DNA from: Candidatus Zixiibacteriota bacterium
Lineage (GTDB): Bacteria > Zixibacteria > MSB-5A5 > WJJR01
Length of the DNA: 17,531 nt
Assembly (NCBI GenBank): GCA_014729565.1
Contig: WJJR01000158.1
Span: 1-17,531 of the forward strand
Direction of reading: 5' to 3'
The notes under the pieces were generated by a model that saw only the letters and a list, made by a program, of their open reading frames with translations, searched no databases and had not been told where the DNA came from. This document shows positions 7,573 to 14,839 of this stretch, one piece after another (within the stretch, counting starts at the first letter, position 1; each line of letters opens with the position of its first letter). The translations under genes were made by a program, and so were the position numbers.

Positions 7573-7643
7573 GGCGGCTTAGCCAAGGGGTAAGGCAGAG
7601 GTCTGCAAAACCTCCATCTCCGGTTCGAATCCGGAAGCCGCCT
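7573..7643 (+). tRNA. tRNA-Cys (anticodon GCA)
   Basis: The cloverleaf is complete. Acceptor GGCGGCT pairs with AGCCGCC. The D stem is GCC/GGC. The anticodon stem GAGGT/ACCTC has loop CTGCAAA, giving anticodon GCA. The T arm is TCCGG-TTCGAAT-CCGGA. Discriminator U73 is the expected cysteine identity base. CCA is not encoded: a run of T (7643-7648) follows at once and probably doubles as the termination tract. Just upstream, CGGTTC-TGAT-GAACCG forms a small hairpin. Confidence 0.96.
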
Positions 7644-7698
7644 TTTTTATTGCACTGAGATTGTCATCAATAGCGCGTGACGAAGGGCGTCACCAACA

Positions 7699-7720
7699 TA
7701 TTTGTGTAATTTGCCAAACA
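7699..7720 (+). promoter_or_regulatory. Operator-like site 1 upstream of arsR
   Basis: A 22-bp imperfect dyad has outer half-sites TATTTG (7699-7704) and CAAACA (7715-7720) separated by 10 bp. It has the same length and outer half-sites as the perfect dyad at 8087-8108 on the other side of arsR. The pair is most simply read as the binding site of the ArsR-type protein for autoregulation. The repeat is seen; the assignment is inferred. Confidence 0.55.
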
Positions 7721-7750
7721 ACCAAACACTTGGCTCTGTAGTATGTTTTG

Positions 7751-8068
7751 ATGAGAGCAACCGTTCAGCAGGATTTCGACCGTCGGGCGCGCATCCTAAA
7801 GGCGCTGGCCCATCCCACGCGTTTGTTTATCGTCGATGAGTTGTCGCGTGGTGAACGCTGTGTCTGTGAGCTGACCGACTTGGTCGGTGATGACATGTCC
7901 ACTGTCTCCCGGCATTTGACAGTCCTCCGAGATGCCGGCATTCTCGAAAGTGAAAAACGTGGGTTGCAAGTGTGGTACCGATTGAAGGTGCCGTGTGTGC
8001 TGAACTTTTTCGGATGTCTGGAAGCCGTCATGACTAGTGAGGATTCCGGACGACGATCGCGTAATTGA
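7751..8068 (+). CDS. arsR: ArsR/SmtB-family metalloid-responsive repressor
   Basis: This 105-residue winged-helix repressor is the first gene of a five-gene operon. The HTH covers about 35-75 (CELTDLVGDDMSTVSRHLTVLRDAG), with the wing at LESEKRGLQVWYRL. The sensor site of classical ArsR is recognisable as C37-V-C39 (RCVCEL), but the third cysteine of the E. coli-type CVCDLC motif is not present. Two further cysteines, C82 and C89 (VPCVLNFFGCLE), near the C-terminal helix could complete a thiol site for As(III), Sb(III) or an organoarsenical. ATG 7751 is chosen over TTG 7748. No ribosome-binding sequence precedes it, which is compatible with weak or leaderless translation. Family assignment is firm; the ligand is inferred from context. 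Confidence 0.9.
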   Translation: MRATVQQDFDRRARILKALAHPTRLFIVDELSRGERCVCELTDLVGDDMSTVSRHLTVLRDAGILESEKRGLQVWYRLKVPCVLNFFGCLEAVMTSEDSGRRSRN

Positions 8069-8086
8069 CGACTTTTTTTGTCCGAA

Positions 8087-8108
8087 TATTTGGTGGATGC
8101 ACCAAATA
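8087..8108 (+). promoter_or_regulatory. Operator-like site 2, perfect palindrome between arsR and the permease gene
   Basis: A perfect 9-bp inverted repeat, TATTTGGTG (8087-8095) and CACCAAATA (8100-8108), surrounds GATG. It lies 18 bp after the arsR stop and 26 bp before the permease ATG. It shares outer half-sites and spacing with the site at 7699-7720. It may give the four downstream genes a second, independently repressed promoter, or act as an RNA hairpin between cistrons. It is preceded by a run of seven T (8073-8079). Confidence 0.65.
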
Positions 8109-8134
8109 GGTTTGTGACCTGCAAGAAGGCGACA

Positions 8135-9439
8135 ATGGGAGTATCCTGGAAATCAGAATGGAAGCCACTGGCAGCGATTGTCGCCGTCTTCGCCTTCTTC
8201 TTCTACTTGCCCATCGACACTGTTCGTTTTCAGAATGCAATCCTTGAAGCTCTGGCATTGACAAAGTGGTACGCGCGTGAGCACGTCATCCTGTGCCTGA
8301 TTCCCGCCTTTTTCATCGCCGGGGCGATCGCGGTCTTTGTCAGCCAGGCTTCGGTCATGAAGTATCTCGGGGCAAAGGCGAACAAGGTGATGTCGTATGG
8401 AGTGGCCTCGGTGTCTGGAACCATCCTGGCGGTGTGCTCGTGCACCGTGCTTCCATTGTTCGCCGGCATCTACCGGATGGGTGCCGGCCTCGGGCCGGCG
8501 ACCGCGTTTCTCTATTCCGGTCCGGCCATCAATGTACTTGCGATCGTACTTACGGCACGAGTCCTCGGGTTCGAAATGGGCGTGGCCCGTGCGGTCGGCG
8601 CCATTGTGTTCAGTGTTGTCATCGGGCTGTTGATGCATCTGATCTATCGGCGGGAAGAAACCGAGAAGATCAATAGCCAATTGGCGATGCCGGAACCCGA
8701 AGTGACCCGTCCGCTCTGGCAGAACGCGACGTGGTTTGCCGCATTGGTTGCCATTCTCGTGTTCGCAAATTGGGGCGAACCGGAGACGAGTTCCGGATTC
8801 TGGCAGGTTGTGTATGCACAAAAGTGGCTGATCACGGGCGTTGCTGCGGCAGCGATGGGTGTCATGTTGGTCCGTTGGTTCGGTGTATCCTGGGCGGCGG
8901 TCGGTACAGTAGCCGGACTCACGCTCATCGCAGCGCTTGCTGCTCCGCATGAACCACTGCTCGCGTTCACGGTCGCGGTTGTTGGCGTCTCGGTCATCTC
9001 GAGCCGTCGTACGGACGAAATCGGCGAGTGGTTCTCCCAGTCCTGGGGATTTGCCAAGCTCATTCTGCCATTGTTGTTCGGCGGTGTGTTGGTAGCCGGG
9101 CTGCTGCTGGGACGTCCGGGCCAGGAGGGTCTGATCCCGTCGCAGTGGATCAGCAATTGGGTGGGCGGAAATTCGCTCGGCCCGACTCTGTTTGCCTCCG
9201 TGGTCGGGGCATTTATGTACTTCGCCACACTGACCGAGGTGCCCATTCTGCAGGGATTAATCGGTAATGGCATGGGCAAAGGTCCGGCACTGGCGCTGCT
9301 GTTGGCGGGTCCGGCGTTGTCGCTGCCGAACATGCTGGTGATCCGATCGGTTATCGGAACTCAGAAAACGATCGTGTTTGTCGTATTGGTTGTCGTGATG
9401 GCAACGATCAGCGGGCTGATTTATGGACGTTTTGCATAG
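8135..9439 (+). CDS. Permease of the DUF318/ArsP-like family (PF03773)
   Basis: This 434-residue inner-membrane protein has about ten spans in two homologous halves. The first half carries the family cysteine motif CSCTVLPLF (101-109), then GAGLGPATAFLYSGPAIN (116-133). The second half repeats the theme without cysteines (TEVPILQGLIGNGMGKGPAL then AGPALSLPNM, 367-400). Characterised relatives (ArsP) export trivalent organoarsenicals, and others are uncharacterised permeases next to ArsR regulators. The central hydrophilic loop (172-195) separates the halves. ATG 8135 is chosen because AAGG lies 7 nt upstream. A TTG at 8078 would add 19 residues overlapping the palindrome. It is the second gene of the operon, with 8 bp to the next gene. 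The substrate is inferred from neighbours. Confidence 0.88.
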   Translation: MGVSWKSEWKPLAAIVAVFAFFFYLPIDTVRFQNAILEALALTKWYAREHVILCLIPAFFIAGAIAVFVSQASVMKYLGAKANKVMSYGVASVSGTILAVCSCTVLPLFAGIYRMGAGLGPATAFLYSGPAINVLAIVLTARVLGFEMGVARAVGAIVFSVVIGLLMHLIYRREETEKINSQLAMPEPEVTRPLWQNATWFAALVAILVFANWGEPETSSGFWQVVYAQKWLITGVAAAAMGVMLVRWFGVSWAAVGTVAGLTLIAALAAPHEPLLAFTVAVVGVSVISSRRTDEIGEWFSQSWGFAKLILPLLFGGVLVAGLLLGRPGQEGLIPSQWISNWVGGNSLGPTLFASVVGAFMYFATLTEVPILQGLIGNGMGKGPALALLLAGPALSLPNMLVIRSVIGTQKTIVFVVLVVVMATISGLIYGRFA

Positions 9440-9447
9440 GAGGACGC

Positions 9448-9696
9448 ATGTTGCAACTGAAAATCCTGGGGACCGGCTGCCCCAAGTGTGAGAAATTGGC
9501 ATCGGCTGTGACCGATGTCGCACACGATCTCAACCTGGAGTGTGACATCGAGAAGGTCACCGATATCAATGAGATCATCAAATATGGCGTGATGATGACG
9601 CCGGCATTGGTTGTCGACGGACAGGTCAAAGTGGTCGGCAATGTTCCATCGTCCGATGAACTCAAGTCATTGCTCACGGCCGCGGCATCGGCCTGA
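9448..9696 (+). CDS. Small thioredoxin-like redox-active disulfide protein (ArsE-like)
   Basis: This 82-residue cytosolic thioredoxin-fold mini-protein has the dithiol motif GCPKC (10-14) on the first helix and the cis-proline loop MTPALVVDG. It belongs to the small redox-active disulfide protein group often encoded beside DUF318 permeases. In the arsEFG systems of organoarsenical-reducing bacteria the small thiol protein ArsE acts with ArsF. Here the order permease, this gene, ArsF-like, ArsG-like matches. A strong ribosome site, AGGAGG, lies 5 nt before the ATG. It is probably a donor of reducing equivalents on the cytoplasmic side; that role is inference. Confidence 0.85.
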   Translation: MLQLKILGTGCPKCEKLASAVTDVAHDLNLECDIEKVTDINEIIKYGVMMTPALVVDGQVKVVGNVPSSDELKSLLTAAASA

Positions 9697-9708
9697 ATGG
9701 GAGGATTG

Positions 9709-10197
9709 ATGTCAATTCGCGTTGGGATTCTCGTTGTCGTTGCGCTACTGGTAGCGGCTGCAATTGTGAACGCCCAGTTGGTCGACGTTGACGTTACGAC
9801 GGACACTTCGGGGGTCGTTGACGACACTACGAGTGCGACATCGGTCGACAAAGACGACTCGACCATCGTGTATTACTTTCACGGAAATAAACGCTGTATG
9901 ACCTGCCGCAAGATTGAAGCTTTGGCGGAGAAGGCCGTGCTGTCGGGATTTGACGAGGAATTGGCGGACAGCACTCTTCAGTGGCGTGTGTTGAATTTTC
10001 AAGACGACGAGAACGCGCATTTCGCCAAGAGCTACAAGCTGTTTTCACAAACGCTGATTGTATCGCGTCACGTGGACGGGGAAGAGGTTGCCTGGCGCAA
10101 TTTGGATCAGATATGGACATTGGTTCACGATGAAGACGCCTTTATCTCCTATGTGCAGGATGAGGTGGACGCCTTGATGACGGCGGAGCCGGAATGA
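9709..10197 (+). CDS. Exported thioredoxin-like protein, ArsF family (nitrophenyl-compound reductase subunit)
   Basis: This 162-residue protein has an N-terminal signal or anchor segment (residues 5-22, ending VNA|Q), a Thr/Asp-rich linker (24-51) and a thioredoxin-like domain opening STIVYYFHGNKRCMTCRKIE with the dithiol C63-M-T-C66. This is the pattern of ArsF-family proteins, implicated with ArsE in reducing nitrophenylarsenicals. The catalytic domain should face the periplasm. ATG 9709 is chosen because GGGAGG (9699-9704) sits just before it. The upstream ATG 9697, directly after the previous stop, would put that ribosome site inside the gene. The 3' end overlaps the next gene by 4 bases (ATGA), indicating translational coupling. 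Confidence 0.82.
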   Translation: MSIRVGILVVVALLVAAAIVNAQLVDVDVTTDTSGVVDDTTSATSVDKDDSTIVYYFHGNKRCMTCRKIEALAEKAVLSGFDEELADSTLQWRVLNFQDDENAHFAKSYKLFSQTLIVSRHVDGEEVAWRNLDQIWTLVHDEDAFISYVQDEVDALMTAEPE

Positions 10198-10886
10198 TGG
10201 AGACGTGGCTGGTGGCGGCCGGAACCGCGCTCTGGCTGGGGTTTCTGACCTCGATTTCACCGTGTCCGTTGGCGACCAACATCGCCGCGATCAGTTACAT
10301 CGGCAAAGAGGTGAAGCAGCCGCGTGCGGCGCTCTGGCGAGGCATGTGTTACACGCTCGGGCGCGTGGTCGCGTATGTGGGGCTCAGCGCGATTTTGGTC
10401 TCCGCGGTGCTGGCGGTGCCGGACGTCGCGTTGTTTCTGCAAAACGATCTCAATAAGGTTCTCGGGCCGTTGCTGGTCGTTGTGGGACTGGTGCTGCTGA
10501 ATGTGATTCGATTGCCGGTGTTCTCGTCGGGAACTCTGACCGCGCGCATGCAGGGCAAATTCACACGCGTCGGGCTGTTCGGGGCACTTCTGTTGGGTGT
10601 GGTGTTTGGTCTGTCGTTTTGTCCGATTTCGGCGGCGTTGTTTTTCGGCAGTTTGATTCCGTTATCCCTCGAACAAAGCTCGCCGGTGATGCTTCCGCTG
10701 CTGTATGGGTTGGGCACGGCGTTTCCCGTCGTTCTGTTCGCCATCGTGTTGGTCTTCGCGGCCCATCTGGTTGGGCGCATGTTCAATGCGGTGTCCCTGA
10801 TCGAACGATGGGCGCGTCCGGCAACGGGCATCATCTTTGTGGTGGTCGGCCTCTACTTCTGCAAGGAATACGTAATCGGTTGGTAG
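10194..10886 (+). CDS. CcdA/DsbD-like membrane protein, ArsG family
   Basis: This 230-residue integral membrane protein has about six spans. Each half contains one cysteine in a Cys-Pro motif: SPCPLATN (C24) at the first span and SFCPISAALF (C143) at the fourth. This is the arrangement of the CcdA/DsbD transmembrane domain, where the two cysteines pass electrons from cytosolic thioredoxin to the periplasm. ArsG-family members are named as efflux permeases for aromatic aminoarsenicals in arsEFG operons. The sequence alone does not decide between transport and electron relay. It is the last gene of the operon, overlaps arsF by 4 bases (ATGA), and its stop lies 7 bp from the convergent tamB stop with no terminator between. 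Confidence 0.82.
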   Translation: MMETWLVAAGTALWLGFLTSISPCPLATNIAAISYIGKEVKQPRAALWRGMCYTLGRVVAYVGLSAILVSAVLAVPDVALFLQNDLNKVLGPLLVVVGLVLLNVIRLPVFSSGTLTARMQGKFTRVGLFGALLLGVVFGLSFCPISAALFFGSLIPLSLEQSSPVMLPLLYGLGTAFPVVLFAIVLVFAAHLVGRMFNAVSLIERWARPATGIIFVVVGLYFCKEYVIGW

Positions 10887-10893
10887 GGATTGA

Positions 10894-13800
10894 TCAGTCG
10901 GCATCAAACTTCACGATCACATCAAACCCGCTCTTGCGGGCGTCGGCGGCGACCAACTGGAAAAACAGGTGGCGGGAGAGTTCGTATTCGAGAGTGACGA
11001 TCTCCGGAACGATCTCATCGTCTTCGCGCGTACTGCCGAGGCCGCGCTGATAGCTGACGAACAGATCGGTGGTGATGTACTTGCCCACAACGAATGACGC
11101 GCTCTGCCAGTCGCTTTGAGCGTTGATTTCAATCACGTCGAGATTGAACTCATCCCCGAGGGTCTGCGTTAATTGTCCGGCCAGCAGACTGGCGATGGCC
11201 CCCTTGGCCACTTGGGTTTGGCTGCTTCCCTCGTCCGATATCGCCGACCGCTGGCCGCTGGTGAGTTCGGCAATGCTGCGGCCGAAGACAATGTAGGAAA
11301 CAGCGTCGCCTTCTTCAATTTGACTCCCGTCCAGTGTGAACGACAATGTGGGACTTTCGGCGCGTCCGCCGATGGAGAGCGTGAGTTCGCGCTTATCACG
11401 GCTCGGTGTGCGGAAGACGTAGACGGCATCGATGGACAATCGCGGATTGACTGTCTCGCCGCCTTCAAAGATCAGTTGACCTTGCTCGATCGTAAACTTC
11501 TTACCGTACAGACTGTAATCGCCCCGAACTATTTCAATCGTCCCGAACAGTTCGAACTCTTCACCTTGCTTGATGACGTCAAGCTCGCCCTCAATTTCGA
11601 TGTTCATGTCATCGTCGCGCAGCCAGGTGTTGCGCGGGAAGCGGACGGTCAACCGTCCTCTGAGGTTCGTGAGGTAATCACTCGGCAGACCGGTTGCCGT
11701 ATCGGGTTCACTCACCGTGACCGGCAGGGTCGTGTCCGCAACAAACGCCGTATCACCCATGGCGGCGACCAACATGGGCACGGTCATCGACGATCCTTCG
11801 CTGATCTCTTCTGACAGGGCCGGGAGATATAGATTGGAGCGACGAATCGTGAGTTGTCCGCCATACTCCGGCGATGTGACCGGCCCCTCAAGGTTGGCGT
11901 TGGCGGTTATCTGGGCCTCATAATGCTGATGCCGGACGACATAGAATTTGTCCGCAGTCAACGACAGGTTGGCCGCGTCAAGTTGTCCGGACACGAGACC
12001 GTCGGCAAACTCCGCACGTCCTGTCATGCGCATTGATCCATCGTCGCGATGAGCCACGAATTCGGTCAACTCCGCGTGGGAACTGTCGAAGCTTACCTGT
12101 GCGGATATCTTTCTGTAGTCGACACCATACTCCGGGATGCGAACCCGTCCATTACTCACACGCAGCGCGCCATTCAGACGAGGATCGTTCAACGAACGTG
12201 TTGCATGTACGTCAATGTCCAAATCGCCGGTCGCGTTCTCGACCGTATAGCCGAACGCACGCAAGATTGCGAGCGTGAACCCGTGTGATTGCACGCGAAC
12301 ATCCATTCCGGTGTCCGGCGCCGTTCCGGTGGTGTCTGTCAACATACCGAGCGGCATGCGCGCGGCCACTACGAGACTCTCAGGCCCTTGTACGTGCAGT
12401 GTGAAGTCGGCGACCAGAGCGCTGTCGATGAGGGAGAAGTCACCGGCGAGTGAGTCGAACTGATATTCGTTAACAGTGCCGGCGCGAACCCTGCTGGTGC
12501 CGCGGAGCTCCGGATTTGCGATGCGTCCCGATGACTCAATGTCGAGTGACAGATAGCCGCCGATTGCCTGTGCGGGATCGACAAGCGTCATCGCATGCGA
12601 CAGAGAGATATTGCGTGCGGTCATGTCCAGATTGTATGTGCTGTCGATGTTGTAGACACCGTCAACCGCAAGCGTCTGCCGCTCCAGTGCATCCGCCGCT
12701 TCTTTACCGTTGGTCCCGGTGAGACGAAGTCCGGTCAATTCGGTGCCATCCGGTCGGAGCACAACACGCATCGTGTCCTCCGACGTCCACGTTTGCTCGC
12801 CGAGCTCCAGGTTGATGTCATTGACTGTCACCGTAGGAATCGAATCGGCAAGGTATTCGGCGTGAAGTGCGGCTGATATCTGCTCGCTGACTGTGGTTTC
12901 CAGGTCAGCCGTATACCGTGCCGGACTGAACTCTCCCGAGAGAGTCGTCGTGGGAATTAGAATGTCGGAGGCCAGGAGATTGTCCGCATGCAATCTATAA
13001 TCGCCGCCGATGAGGCTGTCGGAGTAGACAACGTCGAATTCGCTATGAACCGAATCGGCTCTGTAAGTGTCATACAGCGGGCGAGACAGCGCTAGTGATC
13101 CCGACGTTCTCAGGGAGTCGAGGGTTCCATCGATCTGGGCCGCGATCTGGCCACTGAAACGTAGTGAGTCGATTTCCAACCAGTTCCTTATCCAGTCGAC
13201 GTTTTCAATCTCGGTGAGGAGGGTGAACGAACCCGGTTCATCGATGCCAATCGTACCGCCTCCGGTGAGCGATCCGGGCGTACTCTGCAGAAAGAGCGTA
13301 TCAACGGTGATCACGCCGGGACTGAATTGAACAATTGCCGCGAGAGTGTCCAACGCCATGCCTCCGATGTCCGAGGAGTCAAAGGAGACATCCGCTTGGC
13401 CGGTTGCTGCTGCCAGATCGTAGCCTTGGCCACGCGTACTGAGGTTGAACGTCAGGTCCGTCGCGGGATAGGTAGGATCGATGAGCGGTTGGATGTTGAG
13501 ACGCTGTGCATCGATGCGCAGATCGTAACGCAATTGACCGGTGAGGTCCGCGAGCGATCCGTTGAGATCGATGGCACCGAATTCCCCTCGCGCCGATAGG
13601 TCCACGTCCGCGCTGTCATCGGCATACGTTGCCACAAGATGAGCACTGTCGAACGCGTATCCCATCACCGCTGCACGTGTCAAGCGCATGTCGGCATCAA
13701 CCGTGGCCATACCGGGATCAAGTCCGGTCCCTTCGATGCGCCCGGTTCCGACTATGCCCCCCGACGCCAACGTGTCGGCCACCCATTGTTCCATGCGCTG

Positions 13801-14826
13801 CACATTGAGATCGATGTTCAATGCGTACGAGAGCAGGGGCCCGGTGGTATCGGTAAGCCCGTCAAACAATGGGTTGGCCCAACCCGAGACCTCGATATGC
13901 TGGCGGTCATCGCGAAGCGCGATGGTTGTCTGTAACGAGTCGCGAATGAGATCGGCCGACAGCGACAGCGACGGACGCGTGTCGGGAAAATCGTAGGCGA
14001 CGTATGGTGAGATGTCGCGCACGTCGATCGTGTCGGCGCGCAGTGTCAGCGAACCTGATGGTGGACTGCGGAACTCGTAGTGGCCGCTTGCTTCGATTCG
14101 GTTGTATTCCGTCGATGCGATCAGCGTATCAACCCGAGCGATGCTGTCGTTCAGCGATGCGGATCCCGTCAATTGGACCAGTTGCAGATTGGGCTCCGAC
14201 GCTGTGAAGCGAAAATCGTCGATGCCGACGTGTTGCTTGTTTTGGGAATACACGGCATTTGCCTGAAGCGAGATGCTGTCGATCCGCGTAGGCGTAAGGC
14301 TGTCTGCATTGGCAATCGATATCGCTCCATTCTCGATAGTGAAGTGATCAATGGTGATGGTCCATCCGAACGCCGATGTGTCGCTGACGGCTGTTGTGTC
14401 GGGGGCGGGTTCAGTCGGTACAATGGTGGCGATGTTCCAGGTGCTGTCTTCTGTGAGAGCGAGCTGCACATGGGGTTGATCAATCCGAATGAGTTCAACC
14501 ATCACGTCGTTGTCGAGCAACGGCCACAGCTCGTATGCAAGTTCGAGGTGTGGGATTGACACCAGGGTGTCACCAGACTGTGAGAGCGCGATGCCATGCA
14601 GTGTCACCGACGTAAACAGATTTCCTGAAATGTGATCAATCGCGAGTGTAGCATTGAGCGATTCATTGGCCGACGTGACAATTTGGTCCCGCAGGTACCC
14701 TTTGAACCACGGCGTTTGTGTAAATCCGATTGCCAGCACAACGAGCACGACGATCGCCAGCACGGGATAGAGCAGCCAGCGGCGCCAGCGCCTGGTGGGT
14801 GTTGTCTTGTCAGTCGTCTCGTTCAT
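10894..14826 (-). CDS. tamB: TamB-like translocation/assembly module protein (DUF490, AsmA-like)
   Basis: This 1310-residue protein is anchored in the inner membrane by one N-terminal span (about 17-36, after an Arg-rich TRRWRRW) and extends through the periplasm as a long beta-rich body. The body has many short, alternating hydrophobic strands with Asp/Thr/Ser-rich turns and few cysteines. The C-terminal region (about 980-1310) is the conserved TamB domain: RGDYSLYGKKFTIEQGQLIF near residue 1100, then GGETVNPRLSIDAVY, DAVSYIVFGRS and a final beta-rich segment VTLEYELSRHLFFQLV. Family members work with TamA in outer-membrane protein insertion or in phospholipid transport to the outer membrane. 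The gene starts 13 bp after the tamA stop, so the two are co-transcribed. Length is normal for the family. It is read convergent to arsG. Confidence 0.93.
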   Translation of the reverse strand: MNETTDKTTPTRRWRRWLLYPVLAIVVLVVLAIGFTQTPWFKGYLRDQIVTSANESLNATLAIDHISGNLFTSVTLHGIALSQSGDTLVSIPHLELAYELWPLLDNDVMVELIRIDQPHVQLALTEDSTWNIATIVPTEPAPDTTAVSDTSAFGWTITIDHFTIENGAISIANADSLTPTRIDSISLQANAVYSQNKQHVGIDDFRFTASEPNLQLVQLTGSASLNDSIARVDTLIASTEYNRIEASGHYEFRSPPSGSLTLRADTIDVRDISPYVAYDFPDTRPSLSLSADLIRDSLQTTIALRDDRQHIEVSGWANPLFDGLTDTTGPLLSYALNIDLNVQRMEQWVADTLASGGIVGTGRIEGTGLDPGMATVDADMRLTRAAVMGYAFDSAHLVATYADDSADVDLSARGEFGAIDLNGSLADLTGQLRYDLRIDAQRLNIQPLIDPTYPATDLTFNLSTRGQGYDLAAATGQADVSFDSSDIGGMALDTLAAIVQFSPGVITVDTLFLQSTPGSLTGGGTIGIDEPGSFTLLTEIENVDWIRNWLEIDSLRFSGQIAAQIDGTLDSLRTSGSLALSRPLYDTYRADSVHSEFDVVYSDSLIGGDYRLHADNLLASDILIPTTTLSGEFSPARYTADLETTVSEQISAALHAEYLADSIPTVTVNDINLELGEQTWTSEDTMRVVLRPDGTELTGLRLTGTNGKEAADALERQTLAVDGVYNIDSTYNLDMTARNISLSHAMTLVDPAQAIGGYLSLDIESSGRIANPELRGTSRVRAGTVNEYQFDSLAGDFSLIDSALVADFTLHVQGPESLVVAARMPLGMLTDTTGTAPDTGMDVRVQSHGFTLAILRAFGYTVENATGDLDIDVHATRSLNDPRLNGALRVSNGRVRIPEYGVDYRKISAQVSFDSSHAELTEFVAHRDDGSMRMTGRAEFADGLVSGQLDAANLSLTADKFYVVRHQHYEAQITANANLEGPVTSPEYGGQLTIRRSNLYLPALSEEISEGSSMTVPMLVAAMGDTAFVADTTLPVTVSEPDTATGLPSDYLTNLRGRLTVRFPRNTWLRDDDMNIEIEGELDVIKQGEEFELFGTIEIVRGDYSLYGKKFTIEQGQLIFEGGETVNPRLSIDAVYVFRTPSRDKRELTLSIGGRAESPTLSFTLDGSQIEEGDAVSYIVFGRSIAELTSGQRSAISDEGSSQTQVAKGAIASLLAGQLTQTLGDEFNLDVIEINAQSDWQSASFVVGKYITTDLFVSYQRGLGSTREDDEIVPEIVTLEYELSRHLFFQLVAADARKSGFDVIVKFDAD

Positions 14827-14839
14827 CGCTCAACTCAGA

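Noticed and set aside
7363..7643. tRNA genes as an integration site of a mobile element
   Set aside because: No integrase gene, no repeated tRNA 3' end and no phage or plasmid gene lie nearby.
8644..9333. 229-codon antisense frame inside the permease gene
   Set aside because: Its Ser/Thr/Ala/Pro-rich composition mirrors the permease codons and no domain is visible.
11173..11814. Plus-strand frame of 213 codons inside tamB
   Set aside because: tamB is conserved through this part (TamB C-terminal domain), and the plus-strand product has no motif or ribosome site.
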